Assembly (NCBI GenBank): GCA_036245525.1
Contig: BTPG01000005.1
Coordinates: 130,145,820-130,209,819, forward strand
Source: Semisulcospira habei
Taxonomy: Eukaryota; Mollusca; Gastropoda; Semisulcospiridae
Direction of reading: 5' to 3'
DNA: 64,000 nt
Shown here piece after piece: positions 12,739 to 23,038 of this stretch. How positions within the stretch are numbered: the stretch's first letter is position 1; each line of letters starts with the position of its first letter. The notes below the pieces were generated by a model. The model searched no databases. It was given only the letters and a program-made list of their open reading frames with translations, and was not told the origin of the DNA. The position numbers and the translations under genes are program-made.

Positions 12739-12980
12739 GCAACAACAGCAACAACAACTACTCAGTACTACTACAAATAAACTATGTAGTGTCGTTGTAA
12801 CAAAGAAAAGAAAACCAAATAGTTATGAGCATCGTACAAAAACCAAAAACTATGCAGTGTCGTAAAAAAGGAAAATTCTGCAGTGTCGTAAAAATGGAAA
12901 ATTCTGTAGTGTCGTAAAAAAAAAATTCTGCAGTGTCCTATAAAAAAGAGAAATTTCTGCAGTGTCGTAAAAAAGAAAAG
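12671..12980. repeat. (AAC)n microsatellite and degenerate TGTCGTAAAAA repeats
   Basis: 12671-12760 is (AAC)n with a few AGC variants. 12785-12980 holds about six irregular copies of a unit of about 28-40 bases containing GCAGTGTCGTAAAAA and AAATTCT. Confidence 0.85.
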
Positions 12981-13233
12981 AAAATATACGCAGAGACAAA
13001 TTACGGCCGTCAACTATTTTTAAACAAAAGGACTGGCAACATTATCGATGGTAGTCAATTTTCAAGGCTTTAACTTTAACTCTGACTTGGCAAGCGAGGC
13101 GTGCTATTCTGGAACAATTGTGTGAAAACCGGCCTTCCCAATCTCGTTTACCAACAGGCGATATAAGGAAAATCCGTTTTTAGCTGACTGCCGACTTTCA
13201 GTCAACGGAGGCATCGTCAAACCATGTGGTTAA

Positions 13234-13436
13234 TTAACCCTTTTTGGGTCGGTAGCGGTTAAGTGGCGATGCATAGGGGCCTGACGATGTTTGACTAAAT
13301 GCAAATCCGCTGCGCCACCGCGTGCGCGCCACCGCGTCACTTGCTCAAATCAGAATACATCGTCAGGCGCCTATGTCGCGATGATTCCGACATAAATCAT
13401 CGCGAGTAATACCGCTACCAACAGACAAAGGGTTAA
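13234..13436. mobile_element. PAL-D MITE containing a nested palindrome
   Basis: TTAA ends at 13234-13237 and 13433-13436 with TTAACCCTTTTTGGGTCGGT at the left and CAGACAAAGGGTTAA at the right. The PAL-D centre (TCGCGATGATTCC then AATCATCGCGA) survives at about 13377-13404. Inside the left arm lies a second inverted pair, CATAGGGGCCTGACGATGT and ACATCGTCAGGCGCCTATG, apparently a later insertion. Confidence 0.75.
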
Positions 13437-13523
13437 AAATATTCATCGCATCTATTCAATGCCAAATCGCCTGACAGCATGCACAAGCGACCCAACGGTG
13501 GGACACATTCAAAATTGACTCTG

Positions 13524-13587
13524 CAAGAGGCATAGATCCTCATGAGCCCCCGCAATTGCGGGGGCTCATGAGGATCTATGCCTCTTG
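13524..13587. repeat. PAL-A hairpin, perfect
   Basis: Perfect palindrome CAAGAGG...CCTCTTG with centre CCCCCGCAATTGCGGGGG and no unpaired loop. No TTAA termini recognised nearby. Confidence 0.9.
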
Positions 13588-14364
13588 AAGCTGCGTGACA
13601 CGTGCATCAGAAAGCCTATTATCCCAGCGTTAGATAAGGAACACCGGCGATGTTTATTTCTTAGACACCCAGTTTTTTAAGCTGCACATTCTTATGCTGC
13701 ACACAACAGGTGTCTCCGATTCACGCCCAGACTAAAGAATCACAGCGCTGAACGGGCCCGACTCCACGGCGACAAAACCGTTCCAGTCTATTTTGGTTTG
13801 TAAACTACACACATTTTTACAGGTAATTGGCTAATCACTTTATTGGAGGGGGTGGGGGAGGGGGTGGGGGTGGGGGCAGGGGGGGGGAGGGGAGGGAATC
13901 ATGTCTATTTCGATGCTCTGAGTTGTTTGAATGTTTTTATTAAAATAGATACGGTCTACTCATCTTATTACAAGGTCAGATATAACAAAAGTCGGACATA
14001 GCAACACTTTTTCAAAGGACCCAACAGCAGTTTAACAACGTCAATTACTTCGCTTATAACAAACATCGGATATAACAACAAGAAAAAATTGGGTCTCCTG
14101 GTAATTTGTTATAGCCAGAGTTTACTGTACTGATTATTATTTTTATTTGTTAATGGACCACTTCATTCAGTCGTGCTAAGGAACACGCTCTAAGCTGGAC
14201 CCGCTTACACAAAGATTTATGTTGCAGCGAAGGAACAGCTTGCTGGCCGCAACCGAATCGACCGGAACAGCTCGGACACTGAGAAATGAAAGGAAAAGTC
14301 CCCCAGCACCCCGCCTACAGGAGACTGGGTACTAACAACAGATCCTGCAGCGAATTCACACATC
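13588..14364. other. Intergenic stretch, no gene seen
   Basis: 13847-13900 is a G-rich tract (GGGGGTGGGGG type). 13970-14110 has phrases such as GATATAACAAAAGTCGGA and TATAACAAACATCGGATATAAC, suggesting a weak old repeat. Nothing coding. Confidence 0.45.
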
Positions 14365-14436
14365 TTCATGAGACATAGATTTTCAAGTGCCCGCGCAATT
14401 TCGAGGTCTCACGAAAACACTATATGCCCTTGCTTG
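14365..14436. repeat. Degraded PAL-A hairpin
   Basis: GACATAGATTTTCA and TCACGAAAAC keep partial pairing. Both arms are diverged. Confidence 0.5.
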
Positions 14437-14518
14437 CAACACTGCCGTTTTAGTTCTTTAGACAGGGTAGGTGATCAGCGTTCATTCCGCGATTTCTCAG
14501 TTTAGTGACTTACCAACT

Positions 14519-14584
14519 GCAAGAGGTATAGATTTTCATGATCCCCCGCAATTGCGCAGGCTCATGAAAATCTATGCCTCTTGC
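14519..14584. repeat. PAL-A hairpin with A/T-shifted stem
   Basis: The left arm reads GATTTTCATG and the right arm CATGAAAATC, two adjacent positions changed in complementary fashion from GATCCTCATG/CATGAGGATC. The outer stem GCAAGAGG/CCTCTTGC is kept. Confidence 0.85.
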
Positions 14585-15917
14585 CAGCTACATTTTCTTC
14601 TGTGTATTTCGGGAGTAGGGGACAGGTGTTCAGCAATGTTGCTGGGGCAACTTACATTTTTCGACAGCTTCTGCGACAGGAATGTACAGGTGTAAACAGC
14701 GTCGCGATGCTATCGACCTGAAACTGGAGTCTGAAAATACTTCCACAGTGCCGCCGGTTCAAGGTACGCCAAACCTATACCCGCACCAATCGTCGCGGGC
14801 ATTTCTTGCGGACGAGACCCCTTACAGTGGCACGAGCACAGGGACAAGGAACATACCCGTACATACCGCCAGAAGCACCCCTGAACTGGCATCACGTACA
14901 GAAGAAACGTTCCTACGTCTACAGAAGCACCTCTCGATCGGCATCATGCAGACACGAAACATTCAACTAACAGGTGAGAATCTTGCAAGTATCGCGTAGG
15001 CATATAAGCTTTCAAAGACTGAATGCATCACGGTGCCAGGAAATAAGCTAACTTTTACGTTGCCGATGCAAAGCTAACTTACAACTCGAGTTTAGTTACC
15101 TGACTGTACTCTGAGCGCTGTGCTACCTTCCTTGAAAAACACTGACGTAAACAAAGCCAGGAAATGGCACAGATCGCCATGAAACCCCACAACGTGCGAG
15201 GATTAATGAGGATCTTTGTCATTTTCAGACTGGTGGCTTTTACTGCAGTTTTGTACCAAACGCGATATTTTCTTACTGTAAAACTATTCAGTCAAACTCC
15301 CTACACGTTTGGTGTCGCCTTAAAAATGAAGAATTAAAAAAGTCCAGCACGAAGCAAGAGCAAGTTCTTCTTGAAACCTCTCAGATTGCAGCGTTTCTCA
15401 ATGATCTATTCCCTTAGTTGGCTTCATTTAGATTGCGGGGTTCATGAAGATCTCTGCCATATGTAGACTGGTGGGCTTTTGCCTGTATCAGCTGTGCACT
15501 ACTGGGTAAAAAGGAAGTTGAAATGAAAAGTAAAGGTAATATTCCAGCTTGTTGAAACAATTTAGCAACTCTACAATACAAACTACGATTAAACTCCTGA
15601 AAAACAAAATTGTCTAAAGATGTAACTTGTGAATGTTCCGAACCTCTCTATATTCATCATATAATACTCGAATGTCCAATTAAAACACATTTGTCCAGAC
15701 AAAATGCTATAAACGTTGATGATCTAGCAGGAAACATCAACGATATTTCACATACCAATATAGCAACAAGAATAGTTAAATTAATGTGAGACTCCTACAG
15801 GTGAACTCAGTTTGTAATGCATGACATTTGTATATGGTTTAGATTATAAAGTTTAAGTTTAAAGAGTGTTTTGTTGTTGTTGATGTTGTTGTCTAACATC
15901 ACCAAGATGTGAAGACA
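14585..15917. other. Intergenic stretch with two PAL-A relics, no gene supported
   Basis: A 105-codon frame at 14682-14999 has no recognised domain; part of it repeats GTACAGAAGAAACGTTCCTA-like phrases. Relics of the PAL-A right half appear near 15200-15222 (GAGGATCTTTGTCATTTTCA) and 15440-15470. 15860-15895 has a TTGTTG run. Confidence 0.4.
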
Positions 15918-16134
15918 TTAACCCGTTCAGTGCTAGCTGACGAAGACTGTGTTTCTGCAGTCTTCGTTAATTCAACACAAACAAAACCATAGCTGTCCCA
16001 GGGACATGGATTCAAAGTGGTGCCAGCAAGAGGCATAGATCCTCATGAGCCCCCGCAACTGCGCAGGGCTCATGAGGATTTATACCTCGTACAGTTGGGT
16101 GGTGTGCAAATTTTCTCGGCACTGAACGGGTTAA
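15918..16134. mobile_element. PAL-A MITE, complete, TTAACCCGTT type
   Basis: TTAA at both ends (15918 and 16131). Termini TTAACCCGTTCAGTGC and GCACTGAACGGGTTAA form inverted repeats of about 16 bases. The unpaired left segment contains CTGTGTTTCTGCAGTCTTCG. The hairpin at 16026-16092 has lost perfect pairing at its right base (ACCTCGTAC). This copy is read in the opposite sense to the one at 40.3 kb. Confidence 0.92.
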
Positions 16135-16273
16135 ATACAATTCATTCATTCATAGTGCCCTACTGAGAAGAGGGGTTGGTTTCGCCACTGCGACAGGCAA
16201 GCATTGTGGGTGGAGAGCTCCTTTGACCTTAGAGAGATTGTCAATTTCCCCAAGACGCGGACAGAACAGAATT

Positions 16274-16380
16274 CAAATGGAACATTCTAACAAACCGGTT
16301 TTATTATTATTATTATTAAAAACGTCATCGCCAGCTGATTTTGCAATTGGCGATGACGTCACCTAGAATGTCCAATGGAA
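16274..16380. repeat. Palindrome type P
   Basis: AACGTCATCGCCAGCTGA pairs with CAATTGGCGATGACGTC (16320-16360). Outside these, AAATGGAACATTCT (16276) and AGAATGTCCAATGG (16364) continue the inversion. A (TTA)n run has expanded in the left arm. Confidence 0.7.
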
Positions 16381-16443
16381 GTGTTTGTTGACCTTGAGGC
16401 TGTCCAGTTTTATTGGTGGGTGAAAGTGTGTCAGTCCCAATTT

Positions 16444-16642
16444 TTAAACGATTTAGCCCTGACACACTGAAGCAAAAGATGGATCGACCTTGATAATTCA
16501 ATGGTAGTGCCAGATTAGCTTGGCGCCATCAGGCGCCAAGCTAATCTGGCACTACCCTTGAATTATCATGGTCGATTTATCTCCTGCAACTGGTAGGCCT
16601 ACGTAGTCGTTAGGTGACGCCTCCACTGTGTCCGTGGGTTAA
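16444..16642. mobile_element. PAL-B MITE
   Basis: TTAA ends at 16444 and 16639. The hairpin at 16484-16575 starts TCGACCTTGATAATTCAATG; the stem has two mismatches against CCTTGAATTATCATGGTCGA. Core GATTAGCTTGGCGCC, loop ATCA. Confidence 0.85.
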
Positions 16643-17842
16643 ACTGGCTTTTACGAGGAAGAGATAATATTGCGGACGCATGGGATAAAAAAAAAAAAAA
16701 ACAACAAAAAACCCCAAACCAAACCAAATTTTACCAAAAATGCGTATGAATGAATTTTCTAGACTTCCAATCAGTTACAATAAAAACACTTTTTTTTTCT
16801 CGCTTTTGCAATCTTTTCCTCAGTACTACAACTCACTGTTCAGCGAGACCTACTACAGCTTCTGTCGCAGAGAAGTTACACAACTGAAGTTGCGGGAGTT
16901 TCAAGACTAGCGGTGTCAGTGAACGTCTGTCTAAAGACTTAGTTATCGCAACCTAAGAACACAATTTAGGCAAAGAAGCACATTAGTGTGTTTCTTAGGT
17001 TGAGAAAGTCTTTTACTACTGACACCCTTCCCGGCCACTTCCAACTCAGTGATGCGGCAGGTCTCATGTGTATCTACGCGCCCTGTAGATGGCTCAGTTT
17101 TATGGAGCGGATCCTCGGGATGCCATGCATGGCCACGTGCCGACCCCATCAGATGCGCATGTCTGTCTGCTCACTTCCCGGCGCGGCAGCAGACGACTTG
17201 TTGCTGACGTCACAACAGCAACAAGTTGCAGCAGATGTCGGCCGGAAGGATACCGGCACAGGCACTTGAAAATCATCACGGTTGGTCCAAGTATACATAA
17301 AATTGTCGGCAGAACTCATAACTTAGAGAAGTTTGTCACGAACACATGGACACAAAATAATTCACGTCGGCACTTTAGAAACTGACATGACTTCACTTGA
17401 AAAAGTCGCCGGTAACGCTATACGACACTTTCGCAGCTAGTGATGGGTGGCGCCTTTCACTCGGAATTCAGTAACTTCGAGCCCAGCTGATGTGCGCTTT
17501 ACTTACTCGTGAGAAATGCCCCATTGTTTTGGCGCATGCCTGACTTTCAAATAGCAGAAAAAAATATTTATTATCAGTTCAGAAGCCTATGGGTGCAGGC
17601 AGAAAAAAGAAAATCAAGCCCGCTCTCAGCCTCTTTACCCCTCTTGATCCCGCCGTATGTGGGTGAAAACTCATCAGCATTCTTTCACCCCATGCCGCCT
17701 CGTCTCCCTGTGGGACCTTACAGCACAGTGCACCCGCCCTCTGCACCGTCAGCCCATTAAGCACAAGCAACTCGGTCCGGTGTGGGCCCAGGCAACTATA
17801 ACTCAGTGGAAAATGGGTCGACGCTCATCCAGCCATACACAT
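16643..17842. other. Intergenic stretch, no gene supported
   Basis: Short frames around 16988-17385 and 17509-17760 show no recognisable domain. A-run near 16686. 17005-17090 has an old PAL-A-like phrase (GCAGGTCTCATGTGTATCTA). Confidence 0.4.
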
Positions 17843-17895
17843 CTGCAAGAGGCATAGATTCTCATGTGCCCGTGCAGACAGCAAGGGATCCCGAG
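17843..17895. repeat. Degraded PAL-A hairpin
   Basis: Left arm GCAAGAGGCATAGATTCTCA is intact; the right arm is largely replaced (GGGATCCCGAGAACTTGG). Confidence 0.55.
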
Positions 17896-17988
17896 AACTT
17901 GGTTTACATCAGTATCCGGCTGAGCCCATAGTTCAGTGACTGATATCGGCTCCATTTACCAGCGCCTTCAGATCGTAGAGCCTTTTCA

Positions 17989-18108
17989 CAGTTGCATGGG
18001 CGAGCTTAGTCCCGGCTGCGCCAGCCACGAAGCAAAGGTGCTCCGCGATAGCGGAGCACCTTTGCTTAGTGACTGGCGCAGGACTGAGCTCACTCATGCA
18101 ACTGGCTC
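17989..18108. repeat. PAL-F palindrome
   Basis: Left arm CAGTTGCATGGGCGAGCTTA pairs with GAGCTCACTCATGCAACTG. Inner stem GCAAAGGTGCTCCGC pairs exactly with GCGGAGCACCTTTGC around GATA. About 120 bases, the longest PAL-F copy here. Confidence 0.8.
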
Positions 18109-18231
18109 AGTGACGGTCTGCGGGGAAAACACTTCTGATCGTCAGTTGTGGGGAACATATCCAGACTCAGTCGAAGCAGTATCCAGACACACCCATAATC
18201 AAATGAATGAAGACTTTAAAGTCGCTGTCAA

Positions 18232-18343
18232 AGTTTCACCCCTTGACTGCTACTGACGATACCGTCCATCCGGCTTTCAAGATGACGCGTTGTTACGCGT
18301 CTTTTCCGACGTACGGTATCGTCAGCAGCAGCTAAAGGGGTAC
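18232..18343. repeat. PAL-E palindrome
   Basis: ACCCCTTGACTGCTACTGAC and CAGCAGCAGCTAAAGGGGT bracket inner arms CTGACGATACCGTC and ACGGTATCGTCAG. The TTAA ends are not preserved (TTTCACCCC at the left). Confidence 0.7.
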
Positions 18344-18385
18344 GCACTCATCAAGATGTTGTAGCGTATGAGGGCTGACTGGGTT

Positions 18386-18488
18386 GTAACCGTTAGGCCG
18401 CTGTCGGTAGCGGTTCTTGTCGCGATGATTCCTGCAGGGGGAATGATCGCGACAAAAATCAGTCGCTACCGGCAGCCAAAGGCGGGCC
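18386..18488. repeat. PAL-D palindrome
   Basis: CTGTCGGTAGCGGTTCTTGT and CGCTACCGGCAG pair, with inner TCGCGATGATTCC against GAATGATCGCGA and CTGCAG at the turn. Outer tips are decayed. Confidence 0.75.
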
Positions 18489-18747
18489 GGATAACTCGTC
18501 ATGTAACAAAGCGATGCCGGCAAGATTCAAATATGGCACCAGTTGCCTACACAGTCGCAATCCAGGCCACAAATGTGCCTGCCAAGCCTGAACATATGCA
18601 AAGCAAATCCCAACAAAGCTTTAACCCATTCAACCCTGACGCACTATAGCAGGAGATCCATCTCCTGCAACAGGTGCATAGTCGTTAGATGACGCCTCCA
18701 AAATTTGGCAAATACGTGCTTCGGGCTGAATGAGTTAAAAGGGCCGA

Positions 18748-18903
18748 TCAACACAGTTTATTACATTTTCAAAATGGGCATACAAAGAAGAAAACAATTC
18801 GCTACATATATTTTATTAGCCAGAAGAGAGGCAACTGAATTGTTTTCTGGTCTGAGTGTCCATTTTGAATAGGATTAAACCCCAAAATGTAATAAACTGT
18901 TTT
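18748..18903. repeat. Foldback repeat, type Q
   Basis: ACAGTTTATTACATTTT at 18758 is inverted as AAAATGTAATAAACTGT at 18885. Further in, GAAAACAATTC pairs with GAATTGTTTTC and CAAAATGG with CCATTTTG. About 20 bases are missing from the left arm. The flank after 18905 (TAAGCGCATTTCTTTCTTTG) recurs near 25600, 45760 and 56085. Confidence 0.7.
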
Positions 18904-19356
18904 GCGATTAGGCTTTTTAAGCGCATTTCTTTCTTTGAACGGATTTTCTGTACACGGTCGCAGTCTATCCACCACACTGTTCTAGCATTGGGACCATATT
19001 CTGCATGACGGTTTTACATTGTGCCGCTGTACTCCCGTGCCTGATGCTGAATACAACATGATTACGCACGTCAACAGCAACACCTCATCGCTTCTCCCCT
19101 CATCTTCGTTATTCCCCTTTGATCAGTCGTTTCCCCTGTGCGAGGGTGGGACCAGAGGGCGCTTTGTCTTACATAACGGTGATGATTGGCTGACCTGATT
19201 AACCCTTTTGCGGCCTTTGGGATATTTCGTGTCAGCGTCGTGAAAACAAAATTTAGTAATCATAGATTACATTTTCCACTTCGACTCTGAGAAGGTATCA
19301 CGCTGACGAAAAATTAATACTAAAACAGCTACATTATCTGATGCCCATGCGGTAGT

Positions 19357-19383
19357 GAATCGAGGGAGACAACCACTGTGCGA
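19357..19383. repeat. PAL-H arm fragment
   Basis: GAATCGAGGGAGACAACCAC matches the right arm of the PAL-H palindromes at 55.6-55.8 kb. No second arm here. Confidence 0.6.
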
Positions 19384-19527
19384 TGATGGTCAAGCACCTT
19401 CTCTGACCCTTGCCGTTGGGGGGTCGGTTGCTGACTGGACTGACGTCAGTAGAAGGGAAACACACCACCGCCCCCTCTACCATATTTCTCAGCTGAAAAC
19501 CGTACGCATGGACGTAAATGGGGTCAG

Positions 19528-19585
19528 CTGGAGGCATTGATCCTCACGAGTCCCTGCATGCTCGAGGATCTATGCTTACAGCTGA
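19528..19585. repeat. Degraded PAL-A hairpin
   Basis: GGCATTGATCCTCACGAGTC and GAGGATCTATGC remain, bracketed by CAGCTG at both sides. Confidence 0.6.
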
Positions 19586-19604
19586 AGTTTAGCGTGAGCT
19601 CTCT

Positions 19605-19730
19605 AGGGGCCAGTTGCACGAGCCGGCTTAAATCCTGCGAAAGCCACTAAGCAAGGTGCTCCGCTATTTAACGAAGCATCTTCCTATGTGTCTTGCACGG
19701 GACAAAGCTCACGCATGTAAATGGCCCCTG
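19605..19730. repeat. PAL-F palindrome, diverged
   Basis: Outer arms AGGGGCCAGTTGCACGAG and the right-hand CATGTAAATGGCCCCT pair imperfectly; inner stem AAGGTGCTCCGC against AAGCATCTT is partly lost. Confidence 0.65.
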
Positions 19731-19739
19731 GCGTCTCCA

Positions 19740-19954
19740 TTAACCCTTTTCATCCTGAAACACTACTGCTTGAAATAAGTTTGCCTGTGATAGTTCAAGG
19801 GTGGTGCCAGAATAGCTTGGCGCCTGAGGCGCCAAGCTATTCTGGCGCCACACTTGAATTGAAATGGTTGATCTGTCTCCTAACTTGTAATGTAGCCTCC
19901 ACAAGACAATAAGCAAATTTTAAAAAAAATCAGCTTCAGGATGTAATGGGTTAA
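19740..19954. mobile_element. PAL-B MITE, TTAACCCTTT type
   Basis: TTAA at 19740 and 19951, with CCCTTTTCATCCTGAA at the left and TTCAGGATGTAATGGG at the right. Hairpin 19793-19860: GTGGTGCCAGAATAGCTTGG with loop TGA. Length 215. Confidence 0.88.
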
Positions 19955-20710
19955 ACTAACCACCCTAAACTAAACACTCAAACTCCACTAAGAGAAAATG
20001 TTGTGAAAACAGTGTAAGCGACAACAACAACAACATTAACAACAACAACAACAACCACCACCAAATCTAGAGTTGATCTTCAACAGTCCTCGCATTCTGC
20101 ATGCGCTTATGTAAATCAATGCAGGAGTTTAGTGGAGGAATATTAGGCCTTCCTGACCTTGTGACGGAGGGGAATATGGTTTTTGCTGTCGTCCGTCATC
20201 CACTGTCCTGAAAATTAAGCCCCCTTGAGGGACCGTTGGCACAACTGAATAAGATAATGGTAAAACTAGACCGTCAGTGGCATTGATCACTCTTTGGTCT
20301 GTTATGGGCAGAGTCAAAGCCGTACAAATGCATGTGTCTGGTAGAGCTCACTTCTCAATTGACACGCCTGCCAACAGTGAATTTACAGTTGGTTCAAACA
20401 GTATTGTATAGTACTGGCGAGTGTTAAACCCCAGCCATTTCCACGCCTTAAAGCTTCGGTACAAAATAGTTCCGGTCTTTAAAATCTGCATATTATTAGG
20501 ATCTTCACTGCTAGTCGTTTTCTGCACGTGTTCAAAACTCAGTTCGACAATCATTTCATTTTCACAAAGAGGAATACTTCGAGCTGTCTAAGCATTCACA
20601 CAATCAGACAGCTCACACTGAGCTGCGGCCATTCGCAAGCGTAAACGAGACTTCCGGTTTCTTGACTAAGCTTGAGTCGTGGACATGGTTGGGGTGTAAC
20701 AATAAGCAAA
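19955..20710. other. Intergenic stretch, no gene seen
   Basis: 20020-20062 is an (AAC)n-like run. The frames at 20129-20317 and 20348-20554 have no recognised domain. Confidence 0.4.
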
Positions 20711-20796
20711 GAGCAAAAGTAATGCGACATTATTGGAATCATCGGAAACACTAAAGTGTTTCCGATGATTTCAATGATGTCGCATTTCTTTTGCTC
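20711..20796. repeat. PAL-I palindrome
   Basis: GAGCAAAAGTAATGCGACAT pairs with the right arm ATGTCGCATTTCTTTTGCTC; inner ATCATCGGAAACACT pairs with AGTGTTTCCGATGAT around AA. CTCGTCAGTATAT at its right edge recurs at the 55.0-55.1 kb copy. Confidence 0.85.
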
Positions 20797-21033
20797 GTCA
20801 GTATATCTAAGGTTGCATAGCGATATTACGAGTTTATGACACGTGACTCCAAACTGTACTGAAGCTATCTGGCTAAAATTAAAAAAAGAAGGGTAAAAAT
20901 TCACTTGCTGAACCACTGCAAAGACCTAATAATCAGCGAAGTTCTCTTACTGAAGAGAAGACAGCAACAACAAAACTGTGCACGGAACTCGAACTGCAGG
21001 AATCACCGCGACCCAAAGCCTTATCGACAACCA

Positions 21034-21131
21034 AAGGGTCCCAGTTGCAAGAGCGAGCTTAGTCCTGCATTAGCGGCGCACCTTGCTTAGTGGCTGTGCA
21101 GGACTAAGCTCGCTCATGCAACTGGTCCCTT
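21034..21131. repeat. PAL-F palindrome
   Basis: AAGGGTCCCAGTTGCAAGAG and CATGCAACTGGTCCCTT pair at the outside, GCGAGCTTAGTCCTGCA with TGCAGGACTAAGCTCGC inside, GGCGCACCTTGC at the turn. Confidence 0.85.
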
Positions 21132-21280
21132 GACGTTAGGGGTCACTTGAGAACCGCTAATACACTTAGCTCGGAGATCAGATGCGATTAGAGCACGCTA
21201 CATGAGGCACGAATAGGCACGGCTGACAGCTAATCCAAAATAGATCCTTAGATCTGATGATGTAAACTGCTGACCGATGC

Positions 21281-21340
21281 CTGAAGGTGGCATGAATTCT
21301 CACGGATCCAGGGGTCCATAAGAATCTATGCCTATTGCAG
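21281..21340. repeat. Degraded PAL-A hairpin
   Basis: GGTGGCATGAATTCTCACGG and AAGAATCTATGCCTATTGC remain; the GC-rich centre is lost. Confidence 0.55.
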
Positions 21341-21371
21341 ACAGATATGGGCTGGACGAGAGCATGTCCTA

Positions 21372-21470
21372 GTAAGCAAAGAATCCCCGGGCCGATGTAG
21401 GCCGCAGTTGGCCCGCGAACAGCCGTGCGCGGGTCAACTGCGGCCGACATCGGGCCGAGGATCCCTACTG
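21372..21470. repeat. PAL-L palindrome
   Basis: AGTAAGCAAAGAATCC / GGATCCCTACT at the outside; GGGCCGATGTAGGCCGCAGT against ACTGCGGCCGACATCGGGCC inside; GGCCCGCG against CGCGGGTC near the turn. Very GC-rich compared with its surroundings. A shortened relative lies at 25.84 kb. Confidence 0.8.
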
Positions 21471-21774
21471 ACTGGGTCTGTAAGTGTGTATCTTGTTCAT
21501 GTCTAGCTCAGGATCACAGCACATTGAATGTACCATGATTACCTCGGAGAAAGGAAACCCCGATGTAAATAGGGCCGGTAGGTAAGTAAGGATATCCAGC
21601 CTTCGGGTGGTTTTCATTGCATGGTATATGAACAAGAAAACGCATTTTCGACAACTTCTTTGGGTTAGACCAGGTTAGATCATTAATACCTTAAAACCAG
21701 AAGACAATGCTCGGTTTTAGAAAACGCGCTTAAACAAATGAAGTACAAATAAGTTTTTGGTACCAACTACATAA
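21471..21774. other. Stretch with nothing recognised
   Basis: No gene or repeat structure seen. Confidence 0.4.
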
Positions 21775-21840
21775 GCAAGAGGCATGGATCCTCATGAGCC
21801 CCCGCAACTGCGGGGGCTCATGAGGATCTATGGCTCCTGC
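21775..21840. repeat. PAL-A hairpin
   Basis: Full-length stem with centre CCCCCGCAACTGCGGGGG. Mismatch only near the base (GGCATGG/TGGCTCC). Confidence 0.88.
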
Positions 21841-22099
21841 TCATGCCATAAGGTGTTCTAGGTGTTCTCGACAAGTGGACACAGTCACAACCAATTCAGA
21901 ATCGGCCATGTAGGTGCCCTTTGAACCGAATCTTGATACGCATGGAAGGTTTTTTGAAGGGTTTGGTCGCTCTGGAACAAAGAAGGTGCAACTGGGGAGA
22001 TTTGGTTCGATAGGTTGAGATGATCCGGCAAACATAATAATGTTTTGGTTTATCAGCTTGCGGTGTAGAGTTGCGGTTTTTCCGAGCGTGGACGTGGCG

Positions 22100-22191
22100 T
22101 TAACCCTTTGGCTGTCGGTAGAGCTCTTTCTCCAGGTGATTCCTGTAGAAATCACCTCCGACCAAAAGCGCTACCGACAGCCACAGGGTAA
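22100..22191. mobile_element. PAL-D palindromic MITE
   Basis: Begins TTAACCCTTTGGCTGTCGGT and ends CCGACAGCCACAGGGTAA, about 92 bases, palindromic almost throughout. GGTGATTCC pairs with the right side near TGTAGAAATCACC. The right TTAA is reduced to GTAA. Confidence 0.85.
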
Positions 22192-22328
22192 AAAAAAATT
22201 AAATTGCGGTGTATCTTTGTTGCCGATGGCTTAATGGCTTGTGGGGAAGTATATAATTAGCACACTGTTTCAATTCTGAGTGGCTGGGGACCGCCGTACC
22301 ATTTGTAATCGCCAAATTATTTATTATA

Positions 22329-22540
22329 TTAACCCTTTCGGTTAAATCTGAACACAATCCACTGCAAGAGGTATAGATCCTCGTGAGCACCCGCAACTGC
22401 AGGAACACATGAGGATCTATGCCTATTGCTCACACCACTTTGAATCCATGTTCCTGGGACATGAGAGTCTTATTTGGTGTCGAATTAACGACGACTGCAA
22501 AAACTTACACAGTCTGCGTCAGCATGCACTGAATGCCCGT
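22329..22540. mobile_element. PAL-A MITE, right end decayed
   Basis: Left TTAACCC at 22329; hairpin 22364-22429 with several unpaired positions (GAGCACCCGC / GCAGGAACAC). The right part has ACGACTGCAAAAACTTACAC and CAGCATGCACTGAATG, a diverged form of the usual end. Confidence 0.75.
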
Positions 22541-22581
22541 GTGTTACAGTTTAACTTTTTACACCTAAAACTTGACAAGGA

Positions 22582-22662
22582 TTAACACTTTCGAGACGTG
22601 TCGCATCCGGATTCGCGGCTTTACGCCGCGAATCCGTTTGCGACACGTCTCGAAAGTGTTAA
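22582..22662. mobile_element. PAL-C palindromic MITE, nearly perfect
   Basis: 81 bases, TTAA to TTAA, one continuous hairpin. TTAACACTTTCGAGACGTGT is answered by ACACGTCTCGAAAGTGTTAA. The tip differs from other PAL-C copies (CACTTTCG for CTCATTCG) and the difference is present in both arms. TTAACACTT is also close to known piggyBac-type termini. Confidence 0.92.
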
Positions 22663-22846
22663 AGAAACAAAATGTGGTATGGTTTATTTAAGTTGCTCTT
22701 TACTATTCAACTAGCACACTGTATGAATACCGAGGGGTTGGGGGACCCCTTACTATTTGTAAACCGTGAAAAGTTTATCTCCTTACTGTGACTTGCAATT
22801 TCCGACAGTGTCTGTAAAGACTTCGTACATGATCTGTTAGAGATCG

Positions 22847-22953
22847 ATTGGCCATGACAGTTGTAAGGTAGTGTGAGATTAGCTTGGTGCCTGGGTGGGC
22901 ACTAATCTAATCCGGCACTACCCTTGACTGAACTATCATGGTCCACCGGTCTC
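22847..22953. repeat. Degraded PAL-B hairpin
   Basis: GATTAGCTTGGTGCCTGGGT and ACTAATCTAATCCGGCACTA keep partial pairing; outer arms GGCCATGACAG and ATCATGGTCC recognisable. Confidence 0.65.
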
Positions 22954-23038
22954 CCGCCTTGCCCTAAAGACGCAAGTGTGAAGAATAAACGGTGTTGATT
23001 ACTAAAGCAACACAAGGCGACAAGTAAATCTGCTACCC

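Noticed and set aside
13524..13587. PAL-A hairpins as microRNA genes
   Set aside because: The stems are perfect or nearly so over 30 bp and occur in dozens of dispersed copies. Perfect inverted repeats of this kind fit MITEs better. Small RNA data would be needed to claim processing.
14682..14999. A 105-codon hypothetical gene
   Set aside because: No recognisable domain, no supporting context, and composition like surrounding non-coding DNA. Also true of frames at 415-777, 6732-6962, 17509-17760 and 37267-37563.
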